This document shows, in pieces, positions 9,347-17,909 of a DNA stretch of 64,000 nt. The notes below the pieces were generated by a model that ran no database searches, had not been told where the DNA came from, and was given only the letters and a program-made list of their open reading frames with translations. This stretch comes from Agrobacterium vitis (GTDB taxonomy: Bacteria > Pseudomonadota > Alphaproteobacteria > Rhizobiales > Rhizobiaceae): assembly GCF_013426735.1 (NCBI RefSeq), contig NZ_AP023272.1, positions 3,330,501 through 3,394,500 on the forward strand, in the 5' to 3' direction. Numbering within the stretch: position 1 is the stretch's first letter; each line of letters starts with the position of its first letter. The position numbers and the translations under genes are program-made.

Positions 9347-9433
9347 TTCGAATATCTCAAGACGTTGCCGCATTTGAGATATTCGAAAGTCTTGTCAGGT
9401 GAGGACGCACGCGCATCTTCGATGACTTGGTAT
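9347..9433 (+). repeat. Intergenic palindromic repeat family 1, copy A (right half)
   Basis: It begins with a hairpin of perfect 14-base arms, TTCGAATATCTCAA (9347-9360) and TTGAGATATTCGAA (9374-9387), with a 13-base loop. A tail follows, ending ATCTTCGATGACTTGGTAT. The stretch 9374-9433 aligns without gaps to 9861-9920 (45 of 60 identical by eye). It corresponds to the second hairpin module and right end of the fuller copies at 22118 and 29941. Confidence 0.8.
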
Positions 9434-9860
9434 TAAAGCGTGGTGCGATATTTCAGGATAGCATCTCACGCCCAGATTTTTTATTTTACCGCAAAGCTCT
9501 ACAGCATCGCGCAGAAAACTGGAATCCACTTTTCCTAAGCCAAATTCTACTGCATAATTTTTCCGAAAAGACAAACGGCAAACAACAGATCAAGAGCCAT
9601 ACAAAAAAGCGATGCAAGCATTCCCACCATTGAACGCAGCAGACTGCCCTGCGCCAATGTTCCAGTCATGAACAGAACTATCCCTTCACTCATGCTTTAT
9701 TGACGATATCTTTTAAATCCTACTGATTTCAAATAATATAAATGCTAAATTAATAACCGTTACAATATCATATTGCCTAAGATCAAAGCATAACATCAGG
9801 TTTTCCCGGCAGAATGTATGGCCAAGTCCAGCGCCTGTGCTGCCAATGCCTCTGAGGTAT

Positions 9861-9920
9861 GTGAGATATCAGAAATTCTTATCAGCCGAAGATGTGTGAG
9901 CACCTTCGATGACTCGGTAT
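9861..9920 (+). repeat. Intergenic palindromic repeat family 1, copy B (right end)
   Basis: A 60-base stretch that aligns gap-free to copy A (9374-9433) and ends CACCTTCGATGACTCGGTAT. The left hairpin arm is degraded. An alternative ATG for the downstream c-di-GMP gene (9909) lies inside this repeat, which argues for the later start at 9939. Confidence 0.72.
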
Positions 9921-9938
9921 AATGCGTATGGCAGGATA

Positions 9939-12900
9939 ATGACAGAATTCGCAAATCCCGCCGATCTCCAAATACGCCGTTCCAGCAATGTGGCGATGGC
10001 GTTATTGGCCCTGGCGTTTGTCCTGCTGACAAGCCTGCTTGCCTATATCGGTTATCTCAATATCACCGACTACCGCAGCCAATTGCGCGGGCAAGTCCAA
10101 GCGGACCTGCAGCGGGTCAGCGGGATGATGACCCAAAGAACCGAGGAGAATTTCTTCGCGCTTCGGCATCTTGTCCATGCATTGTCACCGCTTGAAGGCG
10201 CATTGGCCTCGCCGCAAACGGAGGGGCTTGTTCGCGGTATTCTAAGGGAACGTCCGGAATTTCGAGCTTTGGCGCTGGCCCGAGGCACTGTCATAGAACA
10301 GGTGTGGACGCAGCAAGGGCTCTCCCCCAAGACCAGCATGACGATCGGTTCGGATTCGGACACGGATATGCTATTGCTGGATGACGGGCAATTGCAACTG
10401 GATCTCACCGCCGCCGATGTGACGCCCTCCCCTATCCATGTCCGTGCCATTCTGGATACCGCCAAATTCATCCAGTCTGCTATCGCCGATGGCGCCACCG
10501 CTCCGGTCGGCAACGGACCGGCTATCGAGATTGCCGTCATGGTGCAGACCGCATCCGGTACGCGCACTGTTTTTGGTAGCCCGTCGCTCGCGGCTGAGGA
10601 TTTGACCAGGCCGGATTTGGCCAAGCAGAACATGACCGGGGAAAACCCGGAAATACTGACCATGGCGCTTCAAGGCGGGACGCTGCAAGTGTATGGCCGC
10701 CCCCGGGCAGGCTGGCAGCAGAAACCGCAGGATCACAGTAATTTCGTCATGACGCTGGTTGCCGTGGATCTGGCTTTTGCAGCACCGCTTTGCGGCATAG
10801 CAATGCTTTTCATCTCCCGCGCCAAACGCCGGCGTGCGCTCCAGCAGATGGAAGACAAGTACCGGGCCTTGACCCGGCGTTTCGAACTGGCAATGGACAG
10901 TTCCAATATCGGCATGTGGGAACTTGCAACCGACAATCCGACCCTCCATCAAGACAGCCGTGCCGCACAATTGCATGGATCAGGCAGCGGCGGCGATCTC
11001 GATCAGGACATGACCCGCTGGTTGGAAACCGTGCATCCGGAAGACCGCGCCAAGGCGCAAGCCCATGTTATGGCCTGCCAGCAAGGTGAAAACAGCCAGG
11101 ATTACCGGGTCGTGCTGGAGAGCGGCGTGATCCGCACCTTGCGCTCCGTCGGCAGCCATGCGGATGCCTCCGGGCATAACCGTGTGACGGGTCTCGTCTG
11201 GGACATTACTGCCGATGTCGCCATGCAAAATGATCTCCGAGCTGCCAAGGAGAGCTCAGACATCAAGAATGCGGAACTGGAACTGGCCCTGGACGAGTTG
11301 TCCATCCGAGAGCAGCAGTTGGAAAGCCTGTCCTATCGGTTTGAACTGGCGCTGGATTCCTATGGCTGCGGCGTGTGGGAACATGATTTTTCCACAGGCC
11401 ACACCGTCTGGGACGAACGCATGTGCTATCTCTATAATATTCCGGCCACCAGCAGTCATATCACCGACGCATTGTGGCTGAGCAAGATCCATAAAGACGA
11501 CCACGAAATGTTGATGGAGGCCGCACGCAACGCGGTAAAGCAGCATACGCGCCTCAACACCAGCCAACGGGTATTGTTGGACCAGGGCGGCACACGCTGG
11601 GTGCGCTCCGTTGGCCAGGTGCATATCGACCGTAACGGACGCAAAAAGCTGATCGGCATCAGTTTCGATGTGACGGCCGACGTGCTGCTGACCGAAGAAT
11701 TGCGCACGGCGAAGGCCGAGGCGGAAGCGCGCAATATCGAGCTTGAACTGACCAAGAACCGGATCGAATTCAATGCCTTGCATGATCCACTGACCGGCCT
11801 TGCCAATCGTCGCAAGCTGGATATCGCCCTGGATAACCTGACGCGGCAGTCCCAGGCGAACAGAAGCCGCTTCACCATTCTGCATCTCGACCTGGATCGT
11901 TTCAAGGAAATCAACGACACGCTGGGCCATGCCGCAGGCGATGCCATGCTGGTCAATGCGGCACGGGTTCTGTCGCGCCACATGAACAGCGGCGATCTGG
12001 TAGCGCGGATTGGCGGAGACGAATTCGTGGTTCTGCTGCATGGGCCAATCGATACCAAGGCCGCCGCCGAGCTAGCCGAGCGCATCATCCAGGACATTAA
12101 CATACCCGTGGATTTCGAGGGCTTCATCTGCCGCTGCGGTGTCTCCATCGGCATTGCCGAGGCCAAGGGACTGCGAACCGATGCCCGCAAGATCCTGATC
12201 AATGCCGATCTGGCGCTTTACGAAGCCAAGCGGCAGGGCCGCAACTGTTTCCAATTCTTCACGGACAATCTCCAGGCCAATATTGTCAGTTCGAAGCGCA
12301 TTGCCGACGAATTGCTGCATGCCCTTGAAAATGACGAGATCACCGCCTGGTACCAGCCGCAATTCTGCGCCAACAGCATGGAACTGGTCGGCGCCGAGGC
12401 GCTGGTCCGCTGGCAGCATCCAACCCGCGGCATCCTGCCCAGCAACAGCTTCCTGAAAGTGGCGGAAGACCTGAACGTCATGGCGCGGATCGACCAGATC
12501 GTGCTGGAACTGGCGCTGAAGGACAAGATGCGATGGGCCGCCATGGGTGTGAAACTGCCCAAGATTTCCGTCAATGTCTCGTCCCGCCGCCTGCATGATG
12601 CCGGGCTGATCGAGACGCTGGAAAGTCTCAGCATTTCGCCCGGTGAAATTTCCTTCGAACTGGTCGAATCGATCTTTCTCGATGAAAGCGAGGATATTGC
12701 CACCACCAATATCGAGCGGATCAAGGCGCTGGGCATCGACATCGAGATCGACGACTTCGGCACGGGCCACACGTCAATCATCAGCCTTTTGAAACTGCAA
12801 CCCAAGCGACTGAAAATTGACCGGCAATTGGTGATGCCCCTGCTCAATTCCAGCCGGGAACGGGCCATGGTGCGCTCGATCATCGACATTGCCCGCTCTC

Positions 12901-13064
12901 TTGGAGTGGCAACCGTGGCCGAGGGCGTCGAAAGCACCGCCCATGCCCAGATCCTGCGCGAATTGGGCTGCGACCTCTTGCAAGGCTACGCTTTTGCAAA
13001 ACCGCTGCCCTTCGAGGAGTTCGGCCGTTTCGCCTTGCAGACAGACCGCCAGATGGCGTCATAA
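9939..13064 (+). CDS. Membrane c-di-GMP enzyme: periplasmic sensor, two PAS, GGDEF and EAL domains
   Basis: 1041 residues from the ATG at 9939, preceded by GGCAGGA. A transmembrane helix lies at about residues 15-38, a periplasmic sensor region at about 40-255, and a second helix at about 260-285. Two PAS/PAC regions follow (about 300-440 and 460-590). The GGDEF domain (about 610-780) has an intact GGDEF signature in ARIGGDEFVVLL. The EAL domain (about 795-1035) keeps EALVRW, FELVES, IDDFGTG, KIDRQLV and AEGVES, the usual metal and catalytic residues, so phosphodiesterase activity is expected. The allosteric I-site before GGDEF reads NSGD rather than RxxD, so product inhibition is probably lost. 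It likely adjusts c-di-GMP, and so motility or biofilm, to an external signal. Confidence 0.92.
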   Translation: MTEFANPADLQIRRSSNVAMALLALAFVLLTSLLAYIGYLNITDYRSQLRGQVQADLQRVSGMMTQRTEENFFALRHLVHALSPLEGALASPQTEGLVRGILRERPEFRALALARGTVIEQVWTQQGLSPKTSMTIGSDSDTDMLLLDDGQLQLDLTAADVTPSPIHVRAILDTAKFIQSAIADGATAPVGNGPAIEIAVMVQTASGTRTVFGSPSLAAEDLTRPDLAKQNMTGENPEILTMALQGGTLQVYGRPRAGWQQKPQDHSNFVMTLVAVDLAFAAPLCGIAMLFISRAKRRRALQQMEDKYRALTRRFELAMDSSNIGMWELATDNPTLHQDSRAAQLHGSGSGGDLDQDMTRWLETVHPEDRAKAQAHVMACQQGENSQDYRVVLESGVIRTLRSVGSHADASGHNRVTGLVWDITADVAMQNDLRAAKESSDIKNAELELALDELSIREQQLESLSYRFELALDSYGCGVWEHDFSTGHTVWDERMCYLYNIPATSSHITDALWLSKIHKDDHEMLMEAARNAVKQHTRLNTSQRVLLDQGGTRWVRSVGQVHIDRNGRKKLIGISFDVTADVLLTEELRTAKAEAEARNIELELTKNRIEFNALHDPLTGLANRRKLDIALDNLTRQSQANRSRFTILHLDLDRFKEINDTLGHAAGDAMLVNAARVLSRHMNSGDLVARIGGDEFVVLLHGPIDTKAAAELAERIIQDINIPVDFEGFICRCGVSIGIAEAKGLRTDARKILINADLALYEAKRQGRNCFQFFTDNLQANIVSSKRIADELLHALENDEITAWYQPQFCANSMELVGAEALVRWQHPTRGILPSNSFLKVAEDLNVMARIDQIVLELALKDKMRWAAMGVKLPKISVNVSSRRLHDAGLIETLESLSISPGEISFELVESIFLDESEDIATTNIERIKALGIDIEIDDFGTGHTSIISLLKLQPKRLKIDRQLVMPLLNSSRERAMVRSIIDIARSLGVATVAEGVESTAHAQILRELGCDLLQGYAFAKPLPFEEFGRFALQTDRQMAS

Positions 13065-13206
13065 GCCCCAACTCACGCAAAGCTTTTCCGGTTTTTGCAC
13101 CATTGCCGCAAAGAAAGGCTTTTCACGCTCGCGGCTTTTCTACTAAGAGTGGGGCCTTGTAAAAGGCAGGGCTTATCCCCTGGCAAAGCGGACCCGGTTT
13201 CAGCAT

Positions 13207-14301
13207 ATGTCGCATAATAGTTTCGGTCACCTTTTCCGTGTCACCACCTGGGGCGAAAGCCATGGTCCAGCCCTTGGCGCGGTGGTGGACGGTTGTCCCC
13301 CCGGCCTGAAATTCACACTCGAAGACCTGCAAGTCTGGCTCGACAAGCGCAAGCCCGGTCAGTCACGGTTCGTTACCCAGCGGCGCGAGGACGATCTGGT
13401 CAAGGTGCTCTCCGGCGTCATGCCGCAGGACGATGGCTCGATGATCACCACCGGCACACCGATTTCGTTGATGATCGAAAATACCGACCAGCGTTCCAAG
13501 GATTACGGCGAAATCGCCCAGCAATATCGCCCCGGCCATGCCGATTATACCTACGACCTGAAATATGGCATTCGTGATTATCGCGGTGGCGGGCGCTCTT
13601 CGGCGCGTGAAACGGCAGCGCGGGTGGCGGCGGGTGGCATTGCCCGTCTGGTTCTGCCCGGCGTCGCCATTCGCGGCGCGCTGGTGCAGATCGGCATCCA
13701 CAAGATCGACCGCGCCAATTGGGATTGGGCCGAGGTCGGCAATAATCCGTTCTTTGCGCCGGACCCGAAGATCGTTCCCGTCTGGGAAGAGTATCTGGAC
13801 GGCATCCGCAAGCAGGGCTCCTCGGTCGGTGCCGTGGTGGAGGTGGTGGCCGAAGGCGTGCCAGCCGGGCTGGGCGCGCCGATCTATGCCAAGCTGGACC
13901 AGGATATTACCGCGCTGCTGATGTCGATCAACGCCGTCAAGGGCGTTGAAATCGGCAATGGCTTTGGTGCCGCCGAAATCACCGGCGAGGAAAATGCCGA
14001 TCAGATGCGGATGGGCAATGACGGGCAGCCGATTTTCCTGTCCAACCATGCCGGCGGCATTCTCGGCGGGATTTCCACCGGCGAGCCCATTGTGGCGCGG
14101 TTTGCCATCAAGCCGACCTCGTCCATCCTCACCGAACGCCAGTCGATCGATTCGCAAGGCCGGAATGTCGATATTCGCACCAAGGGCCGCCACGACCCCT
14201 GCGTCGGCATCCGGGCCGTGCCGGTTGGCGAGGCGATGGTGGCGTGTGCGCTGGCGGATCATTATCTGCGCGACCGTGGCCAAACCGGTCGTTTGAAGTA
14301 A
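13207..14301 (+). CDS. aroC: Chorismate synthase
   Basis: 364 residues, normal family length. It converts 5-enolpyruvylshikimate 3-phosphate to chorismate using reduced FMN, the last shared step of aromatic amino acid synthesis. Signatures are [20 protein letters not shown] (residues 10-29), [14 protein letters not shown] with [18 protein letters not shown] (about 108-140), and the C-terminal [18 protein letters not shown]. The start ATG at 13207 follows a weak ribosome site. The stop lies 11 bases before ribB, so the two genes are probably cotranscribed. Confidence 0.97.
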   Translation: MSHNSFGHLFRVTTWGESHGPALGAVVDGCPPGLKFTLEDLQVWLDKRKPGQSRFVTQRREDDLVKVLSGVMPQDDGSMITTGTPISLMIENTDQRSKDYGEIAQQYRPGHADYTYDLKYGIRDYRGGGRSSARETAARVAAGGIARLVLPGVAIRGALVQIGIHKIDRANWDWAEVGNNPFFAPDPKIVPVWEEYLDGIRKQGSSVGAVVEVVAEGVPAGLGAPIYAKLDQDITALLMSINAVKGVEIGNGFGAAEITGEENADQMRMGNDGQPIFLSNHAGGILGGISTGEPIVARFAIKPTSSILTERQSIDSQGRNVDIRTKGRHDPCVGIRAVPVGEAMVACALADHYLRDRGQTGRLK

Positions 14302-14312
14302 GGAAATCGATC

Positions 14313-15413
14313 ATGACCTATGAGCAGACCCGTGTCGTTGACGCTATCCGGGCTTTTGAGGCTGGCGAAATCGTCATCGTCACCGATGACGACGACCGCG
14401 AGAACGAAGGTGACCTGATCGTTGCCGCCGTACATTGCACGTCGGAGAAAATGGCCTTCATCATCCGCCATACGTCAGGCATCGTCTGCACCCCAATGCC
14501 GAAGGAGGAAGCCAAGCGGCTGAACCTGTCGGCCATGGTCGCCGAAAACGACAGCGCCCATACGACAGCCTTTACGGTCAGCGTCGATTTCAAGCATGGC
14601 ACCACGACCGGCATATCCTCTGATGACCGGACGCTGACAGTTCGCAATCTCGCCAATCCCAATGTCGGTCCCGCCGATTTCGTCCGCCCCGGCCATATTT
14701 TCCCGCTGGTGGCGCGCGAAGGTGGCGTGTTGATGCGGTCAGGCCATACGGAAGCAGCCGTCGATCTCTGCCGACTGGCCAACCTGCCGCCGATCGGCGT
14801 GATCTCGGAAATGGTCAATGACGACGGCACGGTCATGCGCGGCCCGCAGGTCTCAGCCTTTGCCGAAAAGCACAAGCTGAAACAGATCTCGGTCGCCGAC
14901 CTGATTGCCTATCGCCAGCGCAAGGAAACCCTGATCCAGCTGATGTCAACCTTCGAGATCCAGACAGCTTATGGCCCGGCCAAGGCCCATGCCTATTCCC
15001 TACCCTGGGACCCGATGCAGCATCTGGCCGTGGTGTTCGGTGACATCCGCGACGGCGTCGATATTCCGGTGCGTCTGCATCTGGAAAATGTCGGTGCCGA
15101 TGTGTTCGGCGGTGCCCGCCAGATCGACAGCATGCTGAAACGCATCGCAGAAAAAGGCCGTGGCATTATCGTTTATCTGCGCGAAGGCTCCGTCGGCGTT
15201 GGCGCCTCCACGACGGCCAGGGCAGGCCTGCATGACCGCGAGGCCCATCAGGAAGCCCAGACGCGCGAAAGCGAATGGCTGGAAATCGGCCTCGGCGCCC
15301 AGATCCTGAAAGATCTCGGCATCACCTCGATCCGGCTGATGGCCTCGCGTGAACGCCATTACGTCGGCCTGGAGGGCTTCGGCATCAAGATTTCGGAAAC
15401 CGAGATCGCATAA
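14313..15413 (+). CDS. ribB: 3,4-dihydroxy-2-butanone 4-phosphate synthase with degenerate GTP cyclohydrolase II domain
   Basis: 366 residues from the ATG at 14313, with AAGGAAA upstream. Residues 1-205 are a complete RibB domain: DDDDRENEGDL (acidic loop), HTSGIVCTPM, HTTAFTVSVDFKHGTTTG, RPGHIFPL and RSGHTEAAVDL. It makes the four-carbon precursor of riboflavin from ribulose 5-phosphate. The C-terminal part (about 210-366) is homologous to GTP cyclohydrolase II. Where active enzymes carry the three zinc cysteines, this one reads LENVGADVFGGARQIDS, with no Cys, so that half should lack cyclohydrolase activity. This is a known arrangement in Rhizobiales. No FMN riboswitch fits in the 11-base gap after aroC. 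Confidence 0.94.
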   Translation: MTYEQTRVVDAIRAFEAGEIVIVTDDDDRENEGDLIVAAVHCTSEKMAFIIRHTSGIVCTPMPKEEAKRLNLSAMVAENDSAHTTAFTVSVDFKHGTTTGISSDDRTLTVRNLANPNVGPADFVRPGHIFPLVAREGGVLMRSGHTEAAVDLCRLANLPPIGVISEMVNDDGTVMRGPQVSAFAEKHKLKQISVADLIAYRQRKETLIQLMSTFEIQTAYGPAKAHAYSLPWDPMQHLAVVFGDIRDGVDIPVRLHLENVGADVFGGARQIDSMLKRIAEKGRGIIVYLREGSVGVGASTTARAGLHDREAHQEAQTRESEWLEIGLGAQILKDLGITSIRLMASRERHYVGLEGFGIKISETEIA

Positions 15414-15442
15414 TCAGTTGTCGCTGGGACAGCTCCTGACGC

Positions 15443-16126
15443 ATGCCTGCGGGAATGCCATTGACCTTACTTTTCGGGCAAGACATGTTTGAAAGTAATC
15501 CCAAAGCCAGAGCCGATATGAAAGCTGGAACCCTCTACGCTATAGCTGGCGGGCAGGAGTGGATTTATTACGGGCAAGTCAATGCGGATAAGGAAATCGC
15601 ATTTTTTAGTCGCAATGATCGAACGATCACGACAATAAACAACATTATCAGTTCGCCCGTCATGGCGGTGATAACGGTTTTTCCCTCCTCGATAACTCGG
15701 GCGCTCCGTTTCGGCGCATGGAAAAAGCTGGGGCGCTTTCCTGTTTCCGAACTGGCTGCTCCAAGGCCTACCGTCCAATGGCCTGCCTTTACCTTGAAGG
15801 TCACCGTCTGGCGAGATGGCATTCCAAGCTATGACACGACAATCGATAATCCGGCAATCCAAATGCTAGAGGTGATGGCTGTGTGGGATGCTGAGTATCA
15901 CATCCCTGCAAGATTGACTGCCGACTTTTACCCGGACGAGGCCTTGTGGCACATTGGAGGGCCTGTTTGGCGGGAACGAAAAGTCAAAGAAGAGACTGCA
16001 AAACGTTTTCCAGGAAACCCTCTGCATGCATTGCCGGAAAACTGGATTCTGACCAACAGACAGGACATTCCTGGGGTAGATACAGGACCACGACCGACGA
16101 CCATGCGCCTTGAAAGCTCTGGATAG
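15443..16126 (+). CDS. Unknown 227-residue protein, possibly Imm26-like immunity family
   Basis: The ATG at 15443 has no strong ribosome site; an ATG at 15455 is possible. From about residue 26 it reads KAGTLYAIAGGQEWIYYGQV, then RFGAWKKLGRFPVSELAAP near residue 90. That layout (an expression-range barrel with a later W-x-x-G-x-x-P motif) recalls immunity protein family 26 of polymorphic-toxin systems. This is a resemblance by eye, not a search result. Codon use is less GC-rich than in aroC and ribB, suggesting later acquisition. No toxin gene lies beside it, so if it is an immunity gene it is an orphan. It lacks a signal peptide and is probably cytoplasmic. Confidence 0.6.
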   Translation: MPAGMPLTLLFGQDMFESNPKARADMKAGTLYAIAGGQEWIYYGQVNADKEIAFFSRNDRTITTINNIISSPVMAVITVFPSSITRALRFGAWKKLGRFPVSELAAPRPTVQWPAFTLKVTVWRDGIPSYDTTIDNPAIQMLEVMAVWDAEYHIPARLTADFYPDEALWHIGGPVWRERKVKEETAKRFPGNPLHALPENWILTNRQDIPGVDTGPRPTTMRLESSG

Positions 16127-16225
16127 GGAGAAAAAGTGCTACCCTTTCGGCGGACTCAGTGAAAGGTAAGAGTCTGGTCAGCGCAAAATTCGCGCGACAA
16201 CTACAATTCTCCAGGAACCCAATCC

Positions 16226-16804
16226 ATGTCACTGAAGCTTTATCTCGCCGGTCCCGAAGTGTTTCTCGCTGATGCCCGCGAGGTGCTCGATGCCAAGGCG
16301 GCGATGACACGGGCCTATGGGTTCGAGCCGATCTGCCCCGGCGATATTTCCATCGAACCGGCCCCGACCTTGCATGAGTTCGGGTTGAAAATCAGTGCCA
16401 TCGATGAGGATATGATGAACCGGGCCGATGGGGTGATCGCCAATCTCACCCCGTTCCGTGGCATTGCCGCCGATCCCGGCACGGCTTTCGAGCTGGGCTA
16501 TATGTGCGCGCAGGGCAAGCTCGTCGCTGCCTATACCAATATCATCGACAATCACTATGCCCGCACCGCCGGATTTTATCAGGGCAATGTGACGCTCGGT
16601 CCAGATCAGCGCAAGCGCGGGCCGGATGGTCTGTCATTGGAGGATTTCGATATGATCGAAAATCTTATGCTTCATGGGGGAGTTGAACGCCGTGGCGGGC
16701 CGATTTTTACCCATCAGGCGCAAGCAGACCAGCTCTATAGCGACCTGACGGCTTTCGAGCTTTGCCTGAAGGCATTGTCGGCGAAGCTTCCCACCGTAGT
16801 ATAG
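16226..16804 (+). CDS. Nucleoside 2-deoxyribosyltransferase family protein
   Basis: 192 residues with the N-terminal LYLAGPEVFLADA motif and the central DPGTAFELGYMCAQGK segment, which carries the catalytic Glu of this family. The family exchanges or hydrolyses the base of deoxynucleosides or nucleotides (salvage or cleansing of the nucleotide pool). D-G-V-I-A-N-L-T-P-F-R-G before the catalytic segment is also typical. It is cytoplasmic and appears to be monocistronic. Whether it is a true transferase or a hydrolase (DNPH1-like) cannot be settled from sequence alone. Confidence 0.88.
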   Translation: MSLKLYLAGPEVFLADAREVLDAKAAMTRAYGFEPICPGDISIEPAPTLHEFGLKISAIDEDMMNRADGVIANLTPFRGIAADPGTAFELGYMCAQGKLVAAYTNIIDNHYARTAGFYQGNVTLGPDQRKRGPDGLSLEDFDMIENLMLHGGVERRGGPIFTHQAQADQLYSDLTAFELCLKALSAKLPTVV

Positions 16805-17042
16805 TTCAAGTCTTTCAGGTCTCGAGCACCGAATATTTGTATAATTCGAACTGATCTTTACAAATTCTAACAAAATTGGCGGGAAATTCGTATTTTCTTC
16901 AGTAGAAAATGTTGATAAAACTAGATCTAGTGCAAATGCCTACCGGCTCCACAATTTCTCGAAAAAACCGGATCTGACGCAAGCCTCGCGCAAGCTTCGT
17001 TCGTTAATAAAGGGTTAACGAAGCGAACAGAAAGGGCCTGCG

Positions 17043-17348
17043 ATGAGGATCGACAGCAGCCTTGGCAATTCACAGTATCAGAGCCGCTACATTCATGGCG
17101 CGTCCAGCGTCGAAGATGTTGCCGTAGAGTCTGCGACCACGCCCCGCTCGCGCTCTGCCGGTGGAAATTCCACCAGCACGCTATTGTCTGCCTCCCTGGC
17201 CAACGCGCTCTGGAGCCTGGATTCGACCAAGAAAACAGCTGGTGTGAAAACCGGCGCCTCGGCGGCCATCGACGAGGCAAAAGCAGCATCTCCGATCCAG
17301 CAGATCGAAGCGCATTATCTGGAATATATGGATACGGACGAGGAGTAG
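17043..17348 (+). CDS. Small hypothetical protein, Ser/Ala/Thr-rich
   Basis: 101 residues starting at an ATG preceded by AAAGGGCC. It is rich in Ser, Ala and Thr, has no hydrophobic segment and ends acidic (EYMDTDEE). A Rho-independent terminator lies 28 bases after the stop, which supports a real transcription unit. The upstream 230 bases are AT-rich and include a partly palindromic stretch with GTTAA and TTAAC near 17005-17020. No function is recognised. Confidence 0.62.
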   Translation: MRIDSSLGNSQYQSRYIHGASSVEDVAVESATTPRSRSAGGNSTSTLLSASLANALWSLDSTKKTAGVKTGASAAIDEAKAASPIQQIEAHYLEYMDTDEE

Positions 17349-17376
17349 CCCCGCATCTGCATGGGCTGCGCGAAAG

Positions 17377-17404
17377 AAGGGTGTGTGGCGGCACACCCTT
17401 TTTT
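17377..17404 (+). terminator. Rho-independent terminator after the 101-residue gene
   Basis: Perfect 9-base stem AAGGGTGTG / CACACCCTT with a 6-base loop, followed by TTTT. It separates the small gene from the cupin gene starting at 17451. Confidence 0.88.
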
Positions 17405-17450
17405 GCGTTATCTATCGGTCTGGAACAACTGATAAACGGTTGAGGAAACA

Positions 17451-17909
17451 ATGCCTGTTATCAAAGCTGAAAACGCCGCCTTGGATATTGGCACCGCCGA
17501 GGGCATCAACGCTGAACTTGGCCCCTACAGTGCACGGCGCTTAAGCGATGCGGGCGGCCTGACACAATTCGGCGCGCTGCTGGAAACATTGCCACCCGGC
17601 TCCCGTTCGTCTCATAAACACTGGCATGAGCAGGAAGATGAGTTCCTCTATCTGCTCAAGGGGACTGCAACCTTGCTTGAGGGCGACGTGGTCACCGAGA
17701 TGATGCCGGGCGATGCCGCGACGTTCAAGGCCGGTGTTCCCTTGGGCCATTGCCTGGAAAACCGCTCCAATGCGGATTGCGTCTATCTGGTGGTCGGCAC
17801 CCGCTCTCCCGATGAGATTGTCCATTATGCCGATAAGGACATGATGATGACCAAGGTGAATTTTGTGAAGATCTTCACGGATCGCGCCGGCAAGCCGCTC
17901 AAGGACTGA
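17451..17909 (+). CDS. Cupin-domain protein
   Basis: 152 residues with a single double-stranded beta-helix barrel. The first cupin motif is HKHWHEQEDEFLYLLKG (two His and a Glu for metal binding, about residues 54-70). The second is PLGHCLENRS (the fourth His ligand, about 100). A conserved GDAATFKAG turn lies between them. It is close to the small stand-alone cupins often annotated as transcriptional regulators without a DNA-binding domain, or as sugar or auxin-binding enzymes. Function is unknown. Its 3' end overlaps the 3' end of the convergent glycosylase gene by 11 bases. Confidence 0.85.
   Translation: MPVIKAENAALDIGTAEGINAELGPYSARRLSDAGGLTQFGALLETLPPGSRSSHKHWHEQEDEFLYLLKGTATLLEGDVVTEMMPGDAATFKAGVPLGHCLENRSNADCVYLVVGTRSPDEIVHYADKDMMMTKVNFVKIFTDRAGKPLKD

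Larger units (their letters stand above)
9208..9938. other. Intergenic region holding two members of a palindromic repeat family
   Basis: 731 bases without a convincing gene. The middle (about 9640-9800) is clearly AT-rich. Two related repeat segments lie at 9347-9433 and 9861-9920, annotated separately. The short open frames here have no ribosome site or recognisable protein. Confidence 0.65.

Noticed and set aside
13363..14283. A 306-residue reverse frame across aroC.
   Set aside because: aroC is unmistakable on the other strand, and the frame's composition is that of an antisense shadow.
14302..14312. FMN riboswitch before ribB.
   Set aside because: Only 11 bases separate aroC and ribB, far too short for the aptamer.
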